From Chloracidobacterium validum (lineage in GTDB: Bacteria; Acidobacteriota; Blastocatellia; Chloracidobacteriales; Chloracidobacteriaceae), in NCBI RefSeq assembly GCF_018304825.1, contig NZ_CP072648.1, forward strand, positions 541,501 through 605,500: a DNA stretch of 64,000 nucleotides, read 5' to 3'. Under the pieces are notes generated by a model. The model ran no database searches. It was not told the origin of the DNA and saw nothing but the letters and a program-made list of their open reading frames with translations. The position numbers and the translations under genes were made by a program. The stretch's first letter is position 1, and every line of letters begins with the position of its first letter. Shown piece after piece: positions 34,766 through 45,076 of the stretch.

Positions 34766-35512
34766 TCAGTTGTCGGGATCATCTGGCGCGACGAGTCGGA
34801 GAAAGACGTCTTCCAGAAAGGTCGCGCCGGTCTGGTGGCGGAGTTCGGCCAGTGTCCCCACCGCCACAAGCCGGCCAGCATGGATGATACCGATCCGGTC
34901 GCAGAGCCGTTCGGCCTCGCTCATGATGTGCGTTGAAAAAACGACTGTGCGTCCCTCGTCCCGACAGCGCCGAATGAAGCCAACAATTGTGCGTGAGGTC
35001 ATCACATCGAGACCAGTTGTCGGCTCATCGAAAATCATGACCGGCGGCTCATGGATAATCGAACGGGCAATTGACGTGCGTTGTTTTTGTCCGGTCGAAA
35101 GCGTATCGCAGCGCGCCTTGGCGAAGTCGTGCATGTCGAGCGTCGTAAAGATGTTCTCGATGCGCGTTCGTAGCGTCGCGCTGTCAAGGCCGTGCAAGCG
35201 CCCGAAGTATTCCACCATCTCACGGACGGTCAGCCGACCATACAATGCCGTGGTGGTTGAGAGAAAGCCAATGTTGGCGCGAACGTTTTCGGGTTCAAGT
35301 CGGACGTCGAAGCCCGCCACATAGGCTGTGCCGTCCGTTGGTTGAAGCAATGTTCCCAGCATGCGCAACGTCGTGGTTTTGCCGGCCCCATTCGCGCCGA
35401 GGAGTCCAAAAATTTCCCCGGCCTGAACGGAGAAGCTCACGCCATCCACCGCGCGGACATCGCCCCGCTTTCGGTCCCGGTAAACTTTGACGAGGTTTTC
35501 CGCTGCAATCAT
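34766..35512 (-). CDS. natA: ABC transporter ATP-binding protein, NatA-like
   Basis: This 248-residue ATPase has Walker A GANGAGKTT, the signature loop LSTGQKQRTSIAR and Walker B VMIFDEPTTGLDV, with the switch His in STHIMSE. Gln in place of Gly in the signature loop (STGQK) is common in this subfamily. It pairs with the permease encoded directly downstream. It is divergent from the peptidase gene at 35659, so promoters for both should lie between 35513 and 35658. Confidence 0.87.
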   Translation of the reverse strand: MIAAENLVKVYRDRKRGDVRAVDGVSFSVQAGEIFGLLGANGAGKTTTLRMLGTLLQPTDGTAYVAGFDVRLEPENVRANIGFLSTTTALYGRLTVREMVEYFGRLHGLDSATLRTRIENIFTTLDMHDFAKARCDTLSTGQKQRTSIARSIIHEPPVMIFDEPTTGLDVMTSRTIVGFIRRCRDEGRTVVFSTHIMSEAERLCDRIGIIHAGRLVAVGTLAELRHQTGATFLEDVFLRLVAPDDPDN

Positions 35513-35658
35513 GCGCGCTAGTGTGCCGGAAGTCAGCGTGCCCGGACAAGTCAGTAACGTTCACGCCATCAAACAGTTGCTCTAATGGGCAGACATCGCA
35601 TAAGGCATGGCGAAGCATCAACCCCGTGACTATCGCGTTAAACCAAGGAGAATCCGGT

Positions 35659-37947
35659 ATGTACTTTCAACGGCAGGTAAGCTGGTCTGAGTGGTGGCTT
35701 GGTGTCCTGCTCACCGCTTCGCTGGTTGTGCCGGTGGCGGCCCAGTCGGCGCCGACCGCCGCCAAAAAAGCCACCAAGCAACTCACGCTCGAAGCGCTTT
35801 TTGACCCCGTTCAGCGCGTCAACTTCTCCGGCAGCCTGCCACGGCTTGTCTGGCTGCCCGGTGGCCAGCACTACCTAGCATTTGAGGTCAACGCGCAAAC
35901 CCGCCAAACTGAAGTCGTTCGGGTCGAAACTGCGACCGGTAAGCGCACACCATTTCATGACCCGGCGCGCATGCAGTCCGCGCTCGAAGCGGCCGGCATG
36001 GCGGCCGATGACAGCCGCGCCGCCGCCAGCTTGCGGACGGCGGTCTTTGACGCCGGCTTTCGCCGGGCGCTCCTCAGCGGTGACAATGACCTGTACTGCT
36101 ATGACTTCGTTGCCGAACGGGCGGAGCGCCTCACCATGTCGCCCGCCGCCGCCGAAGAAGAATATGACTTCAGCCCCGATGGCAGGCGGGTCAGTTTCGT
36201 GCGTGGCAACGATCTCTTTGTTCTTGATTTGGCGGCTTCGCCCCGGACTGAGCGCCGCCTGACGCAAGACGGTTCAACGAGTATTTTCAATGGCATTCTC
36301 GATTGGGTTTACGAAGAAGAAGTCTATGGGCGCGGGAAGCGCCGTGGCTATTGGTGGGATCCGTCGGGAACGCTGCTGGCTTACCTGCGCCTGGATGACA
36401 CGAATGTTCCGGTTCACATCCTGACGGATGATGTTCCCTTTCGGCAGCAGGTGGAACGGACGCACTATCCGCAGGCCGGCGATCCAAACCCGCTGGTCTC
36501 GCTTCGAGTGGTGACGGTTGATGGCGAGCAGGCGGAAGTCGGTCTGCCGGACTACCCGGCCGACGACCGTATCATCACCCGTGTGGGATGGCACCCACGC
36601 GAGGCGAACCGGCTGCTGTTCGAGGTTCAAAATCGGCGGCAAACCCGGCTTGACCTGAATGCGACGACCGTTCTGATGCTGGAGAGCATGCCACCGCAGC
36701 CGCGTCCGGCGGCCGTGGAGCGCCTGCTCCGCGAAGAAAGCACAACGGCCTGGGTCGAAGTCGTCGAGCTTCCCCTGTTTCTTCCTGACGGTTCGTTCCT
36801 CTGGCAGAGCGATGAAAGTGGCTTTCGGCATATCTATCGCCATGCCGCTGATGGAAAGCGCCTCCGCGCGCTCACGCAGGGGGAATGGGACGTGCGTGAG
36901 GTGTATGGCGTCGGAGATACCCACGTGTATTTTTCCGCTGCCGCCCACTCACCCATTGCCAACCACCTGTACCGCGTCAAGCTCGATGGTCGTGAGCTAA
37001 CGCGCCTGAGCCAAACCGAGGGGACGCATGCGGCCGACTTCAATGCTGACTGTACGGCGTATTTCGATGTGTCGAGCACGGCGGCTGAACCCCCGCGCCT
37101 GAGCCTTCACCGGGCAGATGGAACGCCCATCCGGGTGGTCGCGGATAACGCTGAAGCGCGCGCCCTGGCGGATGAGTATGGCGTCGCGCGACCAGACTTC
37201 CTGCAAGTCAAAACCCGCGACGGCTTCGTGATGGAAGCCATGGTGTTGCGTCCACCGGATTTCGATCCACAGAAAAAGTATCCGGTCTGGTGTTATGCCT
37301 ACAGTGGACCCGGCGCGCAGTCGGTTGTGGATCGGTGGGGCGGACAGCGCATGCTCTGGCATCAACTGCTGGCGCAGCGGGGCTATCTGGTTTGGGTATG
37401 CGACAATCGTTCGGCCAGTGGCAAGGGGATGCGTTCGATGGCCCCAGTCTATGGCAAGCTGGGCGAGTTGGAGCTGCGTGACCTTGAAGATGGCATCGCC
37501 TACCTAAAAACCTTGCCTTACGTGGACGGCAACCGGATTGGCCTGTGGGGTTGGAGTTATGGCGGCTACATGACCGCCTATGCGTTGACGCACAGCACGG
37601 CGTTCAAGTGCGGTATTGCCGGCGCGCCCGTCACGGATTGGCGCAACTACGACTCAATCTACACAGAACGCTACATGAAGCTGCCGGAGGATAACCCGGA
37701 GGGCTATGCGCGTAGCTCGGTTGTCGCGGCTGCCAAACAACTCCACGGCCCGCTGCTGCTCATCCACGGTCTGATGGATGACAACGTCCATCCGCGCAAC
37801 TCCGTGCAGTTGATGGATGCGTTACAGAAAGCTGACCGTCCTTTCGACTTTCTGGCTTATCCACAGTCTCGGCATGGGGTGGTCACGCCCTACCGGGTCA
37901 AGCATCTGTATGGTCGTATGCTCGCGTTCATCGAGCGGCATCTGTAG
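35659..37947 (+). CDS. Dipeptidyl peptidase IV-like S9 family serine peptidase
   Basis: A 762-residue exported peptidase. A signal peptide (about 1-29, GVLLTASLVVPVAAQS) precedes an eight-bladed-propeller-type domain, roughly residues 60-520. The C-terminal catalytic domain has Ser633 in GWSYGGY, Asp707/708 in GLMDDNVH and His739 in SRHG. DPP IV-like enzymes remove X-Pro dipeptides in the periplasm. The propeller contains YEEEVYGRGKRRGYWW, where the EE pair would bind the substrate amino end in DPP IV, supporting exopeptidase activity. The ATG at 35659 follows aaggag. Confidence 0.9.
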   Translation: MYFQRQVSWSEWWLGVLLTASLVVPVAAQSAPTAAKKATKQLTLEALFDPVQRVNFSGSLPRLVWLPGGQHYLAFEVNAQTRQTEVVRVETATGKRTPFHDPARMQSALEAAGMAADDSRAAASLRTAVFDAGFRRALLSGDNDLYCYDFVAERAERLTMSPAAAEEEYDFSPDGRRVSFVRGNDLFVLDLAASPRTERRLTQDGSTSIFNGILDWVYEEEVYGRGKRRGYWWDPSGTLLAYLRLDDTNVPVHILTDDVPFRQQVERTHYPQAGDPNPLVSLRVVTVDGEQAEVGLPDYPADDRIITRVGWHPREANRLLFEVQNRRQTRLDLNATTVLMLESMPPQPRPAAVERLLREESTTAWVEVVELPLFLPDGSFLWQSDESGFRHIYRHAADGKRLRALTQGEWDVREVYGVGDTHVYFSAAAHSPIANHLYRVKLDGRELTRLSQTEGTHAADFNADCTAYFDVSSTAAEPPRLSLHRADGTPIRVVADNAEARALADEYGVARPDFLQVKTRDGFVMEAMVLRPPDFDPQKKYPVWCYAYSGPGAQSVVDRWGGQRMLWHQLLAQRGYLVWVCDNRSASGKGMRSMAPVYGKLGELELRDLEDGIAYLKTLPYVDGNRIGLWGWSYGGYMTAYALTHSTAFKCGIAGAPVTDWRNYDSIYTERYMKLPEDNPEGYARSSVVAAAKQLHGPLLLIHGLMDDNVHPRNSVQLMDALQKADRPFDFLAYPQSRHGVVTPYRVKHLYGRMLAFIERHL

Positions 37948-38212
37948 CTTCTCAAAGCGCGGCGGAAAATCCCGCCGGGTATCGCGCCCCCGTTTCTCCC
38001 CGTCAGAGCTTTTCAGACGAAATGCTCCGGGGAACTAACCGGCTTCCGTCCGACTGCGTGACGTGGCGCTTGGAACTTCCAACCAAGGCTGTTAGACTCG
38101 CGCCTGATTGGGCACGACTTGGGCTGCGTGAGCCGGTTGAAGCGGGCAAGTAACGTGTGACGCGGTCCTTGGAGGTTGGTTCAAGATACTTTGTCGCGGA
38201 GGCAACTGGCAC

Positions 38213-38956
38213 ATGTGGGAAAGGTTGAAGCGCCTGTTCCGTTCAATTTTCGGGGGTATGATTGACGCGGCTGAAGACCCCGAACTCATTCTTCAGCAAA
38301 TCATTCGAGACATGCGCGACCAGGTTCCGAAGCTCAATGAGAACGTGGCGCAGGTGATGTCGAATGAAAAGCTGCTCGAACGCGAAGTTGCCACGCTCGA
38401 ACGAGAGATTCCAGAGCTTGATAGCAAGGTCAAGGCTGCTATCAAGATGGGACGCGATGATATTGCCACGACCTACATCGCCTCATTGCAGGAAAAGCAA
38501 AACACACTGACCCGTGTCAAAGAACAGCTCGTCGTCGCAAAGAAAGCTTCGCAGCAGGCGATTCGCTTTCGGGATGACTACTTGCTCAAGATGAAGCGCA
38601 AGCAGGACGAAGCCACGCAACTCATCAGCGAGAGCAAGCGCGCGCGGATGCAAGAGCAACTTGCCGCAACGATGGCCTCCTTCCAGATTGGTGACACGGC
38701 GGGTTCATTTGATGAAATGCGCGAGAAGATCAATCGGCGCGCGGCGGCGGCAGAAGCCAAGATGGAACTGTCCAACTCTGGTGTTGACGCTCAAATGATG
38801 CAGCTTGAACGTGATTCCTACAACATCCAAGCCCAGGATGCGCTCATGGCGTACAAGCGGCAGATGGGGCTGATCCCCGACGAGCCGGCGGCCCTGACGG
38901 AATCAACCGGTGGCGAGCGAACCCTGGGCCCGGCGCAAAAGAAAGCTCTGGAATAA
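38213..38956 (+). CDS. pspA: PspA/IM30 family membrane-stress protein
   Basis: This 247-residue coiled-coil protein begins with an amphipathic helix (MWERLKRLFRSIFGGMID) and AEDPELILQQIIRDM, then continues as a long helical hairpin, the PspA/Vipp1 layout. The family forms ESCRT-III-like rods and rings on stressed membranes. The C-terminal tail (LGPAQKKALE) is short. No pspF or other psp gene is adjacent. The ATG is preceded by ggagg. The 265-base upstream stretch holds a small hairpin (cggcgg/ccgccg near 37960) and nothing else recognised. Confidence 0.9.
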   Translation: MWERLKRLFRSIFGGMIDAAEDPELILQQIIRDMRDQVPKLNENVAQVMSNEKLLEREVATLEREIPELDSKVKAAIKMGRDDIATTYIASLQEKQNTLTRVKEQLVVAKKASQQAIRFRDDYLLKMKRKQDEATQLISESKRARMQEQLAATMASFQIGDTAGSFDEMREKINRRAAAAEAKMELSNSGVDAQMMQLERDSYNIQAQDALMAYKRQMGLIPDEPAALTESTGGERTLGPAQKKALE

Positions 38957-38984
38957 CCAGCCCTGATGGACCGTGTTTGACCGC

Positions 38985-39020
38985 CCAGACGCCCACCCTC
39001 TCCGTGGGCGTCTGGTGTTT
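38985..39020. terminator. Terminator between pspA and exonuclease III genes
   Basis: ccagacgcccac (38985-38996) pairs perfectly with gtgggcgtctgg (39004-39015), followed by tgttt. It lies between convergent genes and could stop transcription from both sides, although T-tracts are short. Confidence 0.7.
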
Positions 39021-39049
39021 GGCGCGGAACAGCCGGCCCGGCCTGCCAA

Positions 39050-39844
39050 TCACGCTGAAAGGCGAAAGGTTGCGATGACCGGCGCGTGATCGGAAGGTCG
39101 CTCCTTGCCACGCTCGGCGCGGTCAATCGAGGCGGAAGTGCAAGCCTTGGCCAAAGCCTCAGTCGCCCAAATATGGTCAATGCGCCAGCCACGGTTACGG
39201 GCGAATCCGCCAGTCCGGTAATCCCACCAGCTATAGAGGCCTAGTGTGTCTGGATGCTGTTGACGGACACTATCCCGCAGTCCCCAGTCCTCCCAGCGTC
39301 TTAGAAAGGCATGCTCCTGAGTATGAAACATGACGGTTTCGCGGTTGCCCTCTGGATCATGGAGGTCAATGTCCGCCGGGGCGATGTTGTAATCTCCGCA
39401 GAGCAGTAGCGGCTCGCTGGATGCGAGATACCCCTTGAGAGCATTGGATAGGCGTTCGAGGAAGGCCAGTTTGTAGGCAAATTTCGGCGAACTCACCGCT
39501 TCGCCATTCGGGACATATACCGAGGCCACGCGAACCCCCCGAATGGTCGCCATCAAGAAACGACGCTGGTCGTCAGGCACATCGTCCGGCAGGCCACGCT
39601 GCACGTCCGTCTGTGACTCGAATGACAAAATGGCGACGCCATTATAGGTTTTCTGGCCGTACACGCTGGCAATATAACCAAGCTGCTCAAATGCTTCGCA
39701 GGGAAAGTCAGCATCCGGTATTTTGGTTTCCTGGAGGCACAAAACGTCCGGTTCGGTGCGTTTGAGCCAGTCCAGGACGTGCGGTAGCCGAACGCGAATG
39801 GAGTTGACGTTCCAGGTGGCGACAGTCAGTGTTTCACTCGTCAT
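39050..39844 (-). CDS. xth: Exodeoxyribonuclease III
   Basis: A 264-residue AP endonuclease/3' exonuclease used in base excision repair. Motifs are ATWNVNSIRVRL, the metal-binding Glu in LCLQETK, YVPNGE, CGDYNIAPADIDL and GWRIDHIW, with the closing SDHAPV that holds the catalytic His. All active-site residues expected of the family are visible. The ATG at 39844 was chosen over an upstream frame because MTSETLTVATWN gives the normal N-terminus. It is divergent from dnaX, with 56 bases between them. Confidence 0.93.
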   Translation of the reverse strand: MTSETLTVATWNVNSIRVRLPHVLDWLKRTEPDVLCLQETKIPDADFPCEAFEQLGYIASVYGQKTYNGVAILSFESQTDVQRGLPDDVPDDQRRFLMATIRGVRVASVYVPNGEAVSSPKFAYKLAFLERLSNALKGYLASSEPLLLCGDYNIAPADIDLHDPEGNRETVMFHTQEHAFLRRWEDWGLRDSVRQQHPDTLGLYSWWDYRTGGFARNRGWRIDHIWATEALAKACTSASIDRAERGKERPSDHAPVIATFRLSA

Positions 39845-39900
39845 GCGCCAAAGTGTATTCGGGCATCCAATGCAAGGCAAATCGGTGAACTTTTCTGTCT

Positions 39901-41685
<1,785 letters not shown>

Positions 41686-41714
41686 CTTTCACTTGTTCGC
41701 CCTTGGTTCAGGCT

Positions 41715-42434
41715 TCAGCGCAATATCTGACGTGCCGTGGCAAACACGCTATCGAGCATCGGCGCGGTCAAGCGTCCGGTCAGCGTGTTTTGCTGGCTTG
41801 GGTGGTAGCAGCCAAGCAACGTCAGGTGGTTGTCGAGTTCATGACGCGCGCCATGAGAGAAGACTGGCTTCGGGGTAGGGATAGATACGCCAAGCTGGCG
41901 CATCGTTTTGAGTAAGTGCTCAAAGGCAAACCGACCGAGTGCCACGATGACGCGCACTTGGGTTAGTGCGCGCATTTCACGCGCTAGAAACGGCAAACAC
42001 TGCCTTGCCTCGTCCGGGCTTGGGCGGTTGTCGGGTGGTGCGCAGCGAACCACCGCGCAAACGTAGCAGTCTGCAAGCTGCAAGCCATCATCCAGATGGG
42101 TCGAGGTCGGCTGATTGGCGAATCCAGACCGATGTAGCGCGCGAAAGAGCCAGTCTCCACTCCGGTCGCCGGTGAAGATGCGCCCAGTCCGGTTGCCGCC
42201 ATGGGCGGCCGGCGCCAGTCCAACCACGAGCAGCTTGGCGCGCGGGTCTCCGAACCCGGGCACGGGTTTTCCCCAATAGGCGTCAGCCCGAAAGCGACGT
42301 ACTTTCTCCAGCGCCACCTGCTCACGCCAAGTCACCAAACGCGGACAGCTTCGGCAAGCTATGATCTCTTGCCGAAGCTGCTCCAAGTGCCGCAAGTTTT
42401 CAGCCTGGGGCTTGACTATACCGCGGTGAGCCAT
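41715..42434 (-). CDS. Uracil-DNA glycosylase, type 5 (UdgB-like)
   Basis: This 239-residue protein has an Fe-S cluster type N-terminus (IIACRSCPRLV) with further Cys residues later. The signature GLAPAAHGGNRTGRIFTGDRSG identifies the type 5 uracil-DNA glycosylases. YHPSQQNT is the family's second motif. These enzymes excise uracil, hypoxanthine and other damaged bases and are frequent in thermophiles. Its start overlaps the last codons of ilvE by 19 bases, indicating co-transcription. Confidence 0.85.
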   Translation of the reverse strand: MAHRGIVKPQAENLRHLEQLRQEIIACRSCPRLVTWREQVALEKVRRFRADAYWGKPVPGFGDPRAKLLVVGLAPAAHGGNRTGRIFTGDRSGDWLFRALHRSGFANQPTSTHLDDGLQLADCYVCAVVRCAPPDNRPSPDEARQCLPFLAREMRALTQVRVIVALGRFAFEHLLKTMRQLGVSIPTPKPVFSHGARHELDNHLTLLGCYHPSQQNTLTGRLTAPMLDSVFATARQILR

Positions 42435-43336
42435 TCGTGCCGGTCTTCGCGCTCCCCTTGAATGATGCCGAAGTAGGCATCCTGAAGCTGTTTGGTGATT
42501 GGACCACGCTTGCCTTCGCCAATCTTGATTTTGTCGAGGGTGCGGGCCGGCGTGATTTCACAGGCCGTACCAGTGAGGAACATTTCATCGGCAATGTAGA
42601 GTTCTTCACGCAGGATGCTCCGTTCGACGACTGGAATGCCCAGGTCTTCGCACAGGCGCATGACGGCGTCGCGGGTAATGCCCGGAAGCACCGCCCGCCC
42701 AATAGGAGGCGTGATGACCGTGCCATCGCGCACCATGAAGATGTTTTCCCCACTGCCCTCGCTGACATAACCGGCTGCGTCGAGCGCAATGCCCTCAGCG
42801 TAGCCGTTGACGATGGCTTCCATCTTGATGAGTTGGGAGTTCATGTAGTTAGCCCCGGCCTTGGCTGTGGTGGGAAGCGTATTGGGTGACATCCGCGCCC
42901 ACGAGGACGTGCACAGGTCAACCCCGGCTTCAAGGGCGTCGCTGCCAAGATACCGTCCCCAGGGAAAGCAGATGATGTAGGTCTCGACCGGCGCGGGAAA
43001 AGGGTTGACGCCAAACGCCCCATAGCCCCGGAAGACAATCGGGCGCACGTAGCACTGCTGGAGCTTGTTGACCCGTACGGTTTCAATACAGGCCGTGAAA
43101 ATTTGTTCCATGGTGAATGGAATGGTCATCCGATAGATATGGCAGGAGTCAAACAAGCGGCGAACGTGCTCACGCAGGCGGACGAGCCGCGGCCCGCGTG
43201 GCGTTTGATAGCAGCGAATCCCCTCGAACACTGAGGAGCCATAATGGATGACGTGCGACATGACGTGAATGCGCGCGTCCTCCCACGGGAGCAGTTTGCC
43301 GTTGTGCCAGATTTTTTCGGACGTTTCGAGTGCCAT
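42416..43336 (-). CDS. ilvE: Branched-chain amino acid aminotransferase
   Basis: A 306-residue fold-type IV PLP enzyme that transfers the amino group between branched-chain amino acids and 2-oxoglutarate. The PLP lysine is Lys159 in TAKAGANYMNS. Other motifs are HYGSSVFEGIRCY, the YVRPIVFRGYGAFGV substrate region, GSGENIFMV and FLTGTACEI. The start is preceded by ggagg at a good distance. It belongs to a minus-strand series with arginase upstream and uracil-DNA glycosylase downstream. Confidence 0.93.
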   Translation of the reverse strand: MALETSEKIWHNGKLLPWEDARIHVMSHVIHYGSSVFEGIRCYQTPRGPRLVRLREHVRRLFDSCHIYRMTIPFTMEQIFTACIETVRVNKLQQCYVRPIVFRGYGAFGVNPFPAPVETYIICFPWGRYLGSDALEAGVDLCTSSWARMSPNTLPTTAKAGANYMNSQLIKMEAIVNGYAEGIALDAAGYVSEGSGENIFMVRDGTVITPPIGRAVLPGITRDAVMRLCEDLGIPVVERSILREELYIADEMFLTGTACEITPARTLDKIKIGEGKRGPITKQLQDAYFGIIQGEREDRHEWLTAV

Positions 43337-43419
43337 GGTCGGTTCCTCCGTGGAAAGCGAGACCGAGCCAGCCGCGCGTCGGCTACATCCAAGACTAGCT
43401 CGCCCAGCGCCCCGAAAAC

Positions 43420-44358
43420 TTACAGGATTTTTTTGCCAAGCGCGGAAAGAAGAAGTTCTGCGCCAAGTTCGCCGGTTCGATTATGGGTATCGAGAACGGC
43501 ATTAATCTCGACCATCTCGACCGAGAGCATGTTGCCCGAATCGTGAATTTTCTCCATCGCTAAGTGGCTTTCACGATAGGTGCCGCCGCCTGGAACAGGC
43601 GTTCCAACACCTGGAGCATAATACGGATCAACGAAGTCCATGTCGAATGTCGCGTGAAAGCCAATGGTGTGGCGCGTCACGAGGTCAAGCGCTTCATCCA
43701 TGACCGCGCTCATGCCGCGCTCATCGAGGTCACGCATGGTGTAAACCCGCAGTCCTAATTGACGCGCCAATTGACGCTCGCCGTCATCAATTTGACGCAC
43801 GCCAATAATAGCACAGTCTTCCGGGCGAACCTTGGGTGCAAAACCCCCGATCTGCGTCAAAAGGGCAGGCCCATAACCGAGCAATACAGCCAGCGGCATA
43901 CCATGAATGTTGCCCGATGGTGAAGATTCTGGAGTATTGATGTCGGCGTGGGCATCAATCCAGATAATACCAATCCGGTGGCCGCGTCGCCGGTAATAGG
44001 CGGCAATCCCCGCAACGCTACCAATCGCAATCGAGTGGTCCCCGCCAAGCACAACTGGTAGCGCGCCCTGTTCGAGAATCGCTTCAACGTGATTGGCCAG
44101 AATCTCATTTGATTTTGCCACTTCGGATAAGTACTTGTGCCGAGCATCGGTGTCAGTCACCCGGCGCATTTCGGCCAGTGCCACTGGGACGTTCCCGATG
44201 TCTTCGACGGTGTAGCCCAGTTCGGTCAACTTGGCGCTCAGACCGGCGATGCGCACGACGGATGGCCCCATATCCACCCCACGCCGGTCTGCCCCCAAGT
44301 CCATGGGGACACCGACAATGGTTGCCTTGCGCTGCCGGGAAGGATGGTTGTTTGCCAT
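43420..44358 (-). CDS. rocF: Arginase family protein
   Basis: This 312-residue enzyme probably hydrolyses arginine to ornithine and urea. Manganese-binding motifs are GGDH (105-108), DAHAD (Asp135, His137, Asp139) and DMDFVDP near residue 240. The N-terminal [24 protein letters not shown] is typical of arginases rather than agmatinases. The third motif reads TFDMDFVDP where most arginases have SFDVDVLDP. The ATG at 44358 follows ggagg. The following gene is an S26-like peptidase on the upstream side. Confidence 0.88.
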   Translation of the reverse strand: MANNHPSRQRKATIVGVPMDLGADRRGVDMGPSVVRIAGLSAKLTELGYTVEDIGNVPVALAEMRRVTDTDARHKYLSEVAKSNEILANHVEAILEQGALPVVLGGDHSIAIGSVAGIAAYYRRRGHRIGIIWIDAHADINTPESSPSGNIHGMPLAVLLGYGPALLTQIGGFAPKVRPEDCAIIGVRQIDDGERQLARQLGLRVYTMRDLDERGMSAVMDEALDLVTRHTIGFHATFDMDFVDPYYAPGVGTPVPGGGTYRESHLAMEKIHDSGNMLSVEMVEINAVLDTHNRTGELGAELLLSALGKKIL

Positions 44359-44434
44359 GGAGAACCTCCAGCAAGTCCTTGGGCGCGCGGCATGTGGAAT
44401 GGCTTGCCCCTGACGAAAAAGGTGCGCCCTCGGG

Positions 44435-44911
44435 CTAAAAGGATTTGACTTTGCGGAAGCGCCAGCGATTGAGCCAGCCGGCAAGCCGAGTCCGTAGGCG
44501 ACGCCAGAAAGTGGTCAGGTCTTGGCGGACGCCGTTGCTTTCAATCCGCAGCACGCGCCCAATGACATTCGAGACCGGAACCGATACGTCTAACTCTTCC
44601 GCCGCATCGCCGCGTGTCACGACGTACAGGGTCGCATGACGCTGTTCAAAGCGCAGGATACGATGAACGACAGCGGTCTGGCTGCTCGTGCACAGAAGCA
44701 CGATGTCCCCGGCGCCAAGTTGCGCTGTGGAGATTTGCTCAATCGTAAGCCAATCGCCGTCGGCAATGGTCGGGCGCATGGCGCTCCCATTGACCCGAAA
44801 ACGATAGAAACCCTCCCGCAGGAGTTCAGCGCGGGCCGTCCGTAAAATGTCAGGCGATTCTAAGGTGTGCTCTCGGATTGGAGACGCTTTTGTTTTCCCG
44901 GTCGTCCGCAT
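44435..44911 (-). CDS. S26/S24-like peptidase without visible membrane anchor
   Basis: A 158-residue protein. [20 protein letters not shown] holds the Ser of the signal-peptidase/LexA-like fold, and [10 protein letters not shown] continues the core. VVHRILRF matches the His-containing motif of the archaeal/SipW-type signal peptidases, implying a Ser-His rather than Ser-Lys pair. No transmembrane segment is present, unlike typical signal peptidase I. The C-terminus is strikingly basic and Trp-rich ([22 protein letters not shown]), which could make an amphipathic membrane-binding helix. Function is uncertain. Confidence 0.6.
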   Translation of the reverse strand: MRTTGKTKASPIREHTLESPDILRTARAELLREGFYRFRVNGSAMRPTIADGDWLTIEQISTAQLGAGDIVLLCTSSQTAVVHRILRFEQRHATLYVVTRGDAAEELDVSVPVSNVIGRVLRIESNGVRQDLTTFWRRLRTRLAGWLNRWRFRKVKSF

Positions 44912-45076
44912 GCGCCACGCCCCACCGGATGGTAAGAATGGGTAGTATTCTCAAGGTTATAGCCAAGGCATATTAGTTTGAGCCACGGCTGCATTTCAAT
45001 CTGACTGGTCATCTTTTAGCTGGTCATCTTTGCGCCCAGCCGCTATCGCTGACTTAAGACTTTGCCAAGTTTGAAG

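Noticed and set aside
36274-36948. Long minus-strand frame inside the DPP4-like peptidase gene, and similar long shadows at 7478-8278, 15235-15873 and 57447-58676
   Set aside because: They lie opposite clearly recognised genes and carry no family motifs; GC-rich DNA produces such frames often.
38100-38212. Sigma-54 promoter before pspA, as in enterobacteria
   Set aside because: No TGGCAC-N5-TTGC pair with the right spacing was found and no pspF is nearby.
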